From contig CAYZPB010000020.1 in the NCBI GenBank assembly GCA_964480445.1, positions 1 to 16,764 on the forward strand: 16,764 nucleotides of DNA, given 5' to 3'. Numbering within the stretch: the first letter of the stretch is position 1; each line of letters starts with the position of its first letter. This document shows positions 14,291 to 16,764 of this stretch, in pieces. Source of the stretch: CAYZPB01 sp964480445. Its GTDB lineage: Bacteria > Bacillota > Bacilli > Tepidibacillales > Tepidibacillaceae. The translations under genes were made by a program, and so were the position numbers. The notes beneath the pieces are model-generated. The model did no database searches and was not told the DNA's origin. It saw only the letters and a program-made list of their open reading frames with translations.

Positions 14291-16482
14291 CGTAATTCCT
14301 CCTTCGATAACTGCGAGGAGGCAATTTCGTAATAGGTTGGACTGTTAGCAAGCAACTCTTGATGCGTGCCAATTCCAACAACTTCACCATTTTCTAAAAC
14401 AATAATCTGTTCCGCTTGCATAATTGTACTGACACGTTGCGCGATAATTATCTGCGTTGTACCAGCCGCGTATTCTTTCAAGGCTTTTCTAAGCTCAGAA
14501 TCCGTTCGATAATCGAGCGCTGAAAAGCTATCATCAAATATTAAAATCTCGGGTTTTTTAATTAAAGCTCGCATAATTGCTAAACGCTGTTTCTGACCGC
14601 CCGAGACATTACTTCCACCCTGAGAAATTTCTGCATCAAATCGATCTGTTTTTTCATTAATAAAATCAATCGCCTGAGCTACTTCTGCCACCTCAATCAT
14701 CTCTTCATCACTGGCCTCAGGTCGCCCATAGTTAACGTTAGATGCAATTGTTCCCGACATCAAGACGCCTTTTTGTGGAACAAAACCAATCACACCACGT
14801 AACTCCTTGAGCGGCAAGTCGCGTAAATCAATTCCATTCACTTTGATTGAACCAGCAGTAACATCATGAAAACGAAGCAGCAGGTTTGCAATTGTTGATT
14901 TGCCCGAACCAGTTGAACCGATAATTGCAGTTGTTGTACCAGATTTAGCAGTGAATGTAATATCACTTAAGGCGTTCTCCTCAGCATCTGGATAGCTAAA
15001 GCTAACATTGGTAAATTCGACAAGTCCTCTATCCGCTTTAGCCCGGTTTTTGTCCCAATATTGTGGTTCGACCGGATCAGTAATCGATATTTCTGTATCA
15101 AGTACTTCATTAATTCGGTCTGCTGAGACCGCTGCACGCGGTAGTATGATAAAGAACATTGATAGCATCAAGAAAGACATAATAATTTGCATCGCGTATT
15201 GCATGAAGGCCATCATGTCACCCACTTGGATTGATGAAGTTGCTATATGTTGCGCACCAACCCAGACTATTAGAACCATAACGCCGTTCATAATAAACAT
15301 CAGCACTGGCATCATAAATACCATTACACGATTAATAAAAAGATTCGTTTTTGTCAGATCAATATTGGCTTGATCAAAACGTTCAATTTCATGCTCTTGA
15401 TTACCAAAAGCACGCACCACCATTAGCCCGCTTAGGTTCTCACGCGAGACTAGATTTAGTCGGTCAATTAATTTTTGAACTATTTTAAACTTCGGCATCA
15501 CAATCGATATGATTATAATAATCAACACAATTAGAAGTATCGTAGCTAAAGCAATAATCCAACTCATAGATGGCGATTTTTGTAACGCCATAAATATTCC
15601 ACCAATAGCTAGCACTGGTGCGTAGGCAAGTAGGCGAATACTGATCATGATCAACATCTGCAGCTGCCTGACATCATTTGTGTTTCGTGTAATCAGTGAA
15701 GCAGTTGAAAATTTATTAAACTCTCTATTAGAAAAGGATTCAACTTTTGTAAAAATTGCACTACGTAAATTGCGTGCAACAGCGGTTGAGATTCGCGCTG
15801 CAAGAAGACCAACTATGACAGCAGCCAGAAGACCAACCAAAGAGATGCCCAACATTAATATACCAATTCGCAAAATATATTTTGTCTGTAGACTGCCCAG
15901 GTCGATACCTAGTTCTTGGTATAAACCCTTGGTCAACATAATACCGGACTGTTTAAGCATCATCGGTTCCTGGAGAAGGGCACTAGCTCGAGCAGCATCA
16001 ATGTCCTCCTGCGGCAATGTCTCTAGTACCGATAGGTATGGATAAATTAATGAAAAATCCATCTCCTCTGACTTAACTGTTTCCATTTCAGCCAACGCTG
16101 ATTCGATTTCAGACAGCGCTAATTCGATAAAAACGAAGGCGGCGACACCAAAGATCTGCTCCAAATCTGCAATCGTTGCGACATTTAGATTCTTTAGGGG
16201 CTCCTTTAATGCATATGTATCATCTGCACTGTTAAATCCGTATTGATTATCAACTAGCTCACGTTCAGTTTCACTCATGAAAATCTGCACAAGCTGCATC
16301 CCTTCAGCCGAAAGTTCTTCGGGAACTGGGCTCTCAATTCCGCTCTGCTGAATACCTACATTGACAATTCGGGACATATAATTTGGCAAACTTAAATCCG
16401 CAATTGCCTGCACGAATAGTAGACTGACTGCGATTATTAACCCTATTACAAAGGGTTTAAGAAAACGTCTGAGTTTAAGCAA
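14287..16482 (-). CDS. Heterodimeric ABC exporter subunit with degenerate ATPase site and large extracytoplasmic insertion
   Basis: A 731-residue half-transporter, about 130-150 residues longer than a usual one. The extra length lies between membrane helix 1 (about 10-30) and helix 2 (about 203-228) and is mostly helical and charged, facing outside. The nucleotide-binding domain has Walker A GSTGSGKST (522-530), Q-loop FVPQKG (about 567-572) and a canonical VSGGQ signature (626-630). Walker B ends IFDD, so Asp651 replaces the catalytic Glu, and Gln682 replaces the switch His (IIIAQRVST). This subunit therefore should not hydrolyse ATP at its own site but supplies the signature to its partner's site. 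The start is a TTG at 16482 with AGAGGG 8 nt upstream; an in-frame TAA immediately precedes it, so no longer version exists. Confidence 0.93.
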   Translation of the reverse strand: MLKLRRFLKPFVIGLIIAVSLLFVQAIADLSLPNYMSRIVNVGIQQSGIESPVPEELSAEGMQLVQIFMSETERELVDNQYGFNSADDTYALKEPLKNLNVATIADLEQIFGVAAFVFIELALSEIESALAEMETVKSEEMDFSLIYPYLSVLETLPQEDIDAARASALLQEPMMLKQSGIMLTKGLYQELGIDLGSLQTKYILRIGILMLGISLVGLLAAVIVGLLAARISTAVARNLRSAIFTKVESFSNREFNKFSTASLITRNTNDVRQLQMLIMISIRLLAYAPVLAIGGIFMALQKSPSMSWIIALATILLIVLIIIIISIVMPKFKIVQKLIDRLNLVSRENLSGLMVVRAFGNQEHEIERFDQANIDLTKTNLFINRVMVFMMPVLMFIMNGVMVLIVWVGAQHIATSSIQVGDMMAFMQYAMQIIMSFLMLSMFFIILPRAAVSADRINEVLDTEISITDPVEPQYWDKNRAKADRGLVEFTNVSFSYPDAEENALSDITFTAKSGTTTAIIGSTGSGKSTIANLLLRFHDVTAGSIKVNGIDLRDLPLKELRGVIGFVPQKGVLMSGTIASNVNYGRPEASDEEMIEVAEVAQAIDFINEKTDRFDAEISQGGSNVSGGQKQRLAIMRALIKKPEILIFDDSFSALDYRTDSELRKALKEYAAGTTQIIIAQRVSTIMQAEQIIVLENGEVVGIGTHQELLANSPTYYEIASSQLSKEELR

Positions 16483-16540
16483 TTAATAATCCCTCTTTCG
16501 AAAAAATATTCCTAACAAGTTTATCAAACATGCGGAAAAA

Positions 16541-16568
16541 TTCATATCCACTAAATTTTAAATGTAAA
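16541..16568 (-). promoter_or_regulatory. Candidate promoter for the ABC exporter transcript
   Basis: On the minus strand TTTACA (16568-16563, five of six consensus bases) is followed after 16 nt by TATGAA (16546-16541, four of six). It would give a leader of about 50 nt before the TTG start of the exporter gene. It lies in the 100-nt gap after the CPBP-like gene, which shows only a short imperfect hairpin near 16564-16579 and no convincing terminator. Confidence 0.35.
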
Positions 16569-16582
16569 GCGCCGCTTACTAG

Positions 16583-16764
16583 CTACATAGATAGGTCTTG
16601 GACAGTATCAAAAAGATCCTTGTTTTTCTTAGTAATATAAAACACGAATACCCAAAGCAATACTTGAACAGCTACTGATACCTCATAAGAACTAGACGCC
16701 ATTATACCTACAAACATTGGTATTGTATTAGCTACCGCATGAATGAAAACATTTAATAATATAT
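16583..16764 (-). CDS. C-terminal end of a CPBP-family intramembrane protease (cut by window edge)
   Basis: An open frame enters from the right edge and ends at a TAG at 16583-16585, giving 59 residues of a protein's C-terminus. It begins ILLNVFIHAVANTIPMFVG, where H-A-x-x-N in a hydrophobic helix resembles the last conserved motif of CPBP (CAAX-protease/bacteriocin-processing, Abi) membrane proteases. A second hydrophobic helix (about residues 28-43) and a charged tail KKNKDLFDTVQDLSM follow. The catalytic Glu-Glu motif would lie outside the window, so the family call is tentative. It reads in the same direction as the ABC exporter genes and ends 100 nt before them. Some CPBP proteins process exported peptides, but no functional link can be shown from this fragment. 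Confidence 0.6.
   Translation of the reverse strand, partial: ILLNVFIHAVANTIPMFVGIMASSSYEVSVAVQVLLWVFVFYITKKNKDLFDTVQDLSM

Noticed and set aside
15647..16045. Plus-strand open frame of 132 codons opposite the ABC exporter gene
   Set aside because: It lies fully antisense to a well-conserved membrane domain, has Arg/Ser-rich low-complexity translation and no ribosome binding site or family resemblance. The same holds for all other plus-strand frames in the window.

Overview
The window is a 16.8 kb block of AT-leaning bacterial DNA in which every supportable gene reads on the minus strand, so transcription runs from high to low coordinates. The gene content points to a Gram-positive, probably spore-forming Bacillota (Clostridia-like) bacterium. 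The evidence is the yqeG-yqeH-aroE-nadD-yqeK-rsfS-leuS housekeeping order, a CvfB/YitL protein, a YqgP-type rhomboid with TPRs, a SleB-type cell-wall hydrolase, a lipoprotein-based BtuFCD importer and strong AGGAGG-like ribosome binding sites. Species cannot be named from the sequence alone.

Right part (16764 down to about 8623). The C-terminal end of a CPBP-type membrane protease enters from the right edge. It is followed by a tightly packed set: two half-transporters of a heterodimeric ABC exporter (ATGA overlap), a secreted SleB-like hydrolase, a TPM-domain membrane protein overlapping a YqgP/GluP-type rhomboid protease gene by 14 nt, and a cobO-type corrinoid adenosyltransferase. The theme is envelope export, cell-wall work and membrane proteolysis, with cobO attached at the end.

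Middle (about 8610 down to 5538). A cobalamin riboswitch with a downstream intrinsic terminator precedes btuF-btuC-btuD, a B12 uptake system. The riboswitch identifies the substrate of what would otherwise be an ambiguous FecCD-type importer. The leader between aptamer and btuF contains a three-way set of complementary segments (upstream strand, terminator loop, btuF Shine-Dalgarno) that could couple termination and translation control.

Left part (5460 to 1). This is a conserved Bacillota housekeeping cluster: YqeG phosphatase, YqeH ribosome-assembly GTPase, shikimate dehydrogenase AroE, NAD biosynthesis enzyme NadD, Ap4A hydrolase YqeK, ribosomal silencing factor RsfS, the RNA-binding protein CvfB, and the start of leucyl-tRNA synthetase, cut by the left edge. 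yhbY, common between aroE and nadD in relatives, is absent, and cvfB sits between rsfS and leuS. Gene junctions are overlaps or very short gaps, which suggests one long transcript.

No insertion sequence, CRISPR array, tRNA, rRNA or phage gene was seen. I found no clear unknown defence or biosynthetic system. The strongest candidates for new biology are the B12 leader architecture, the overlapping TPM/rhomboid pair and the roughly 165-residue extracytoplasmic insertion in one ABC exporter subunit.
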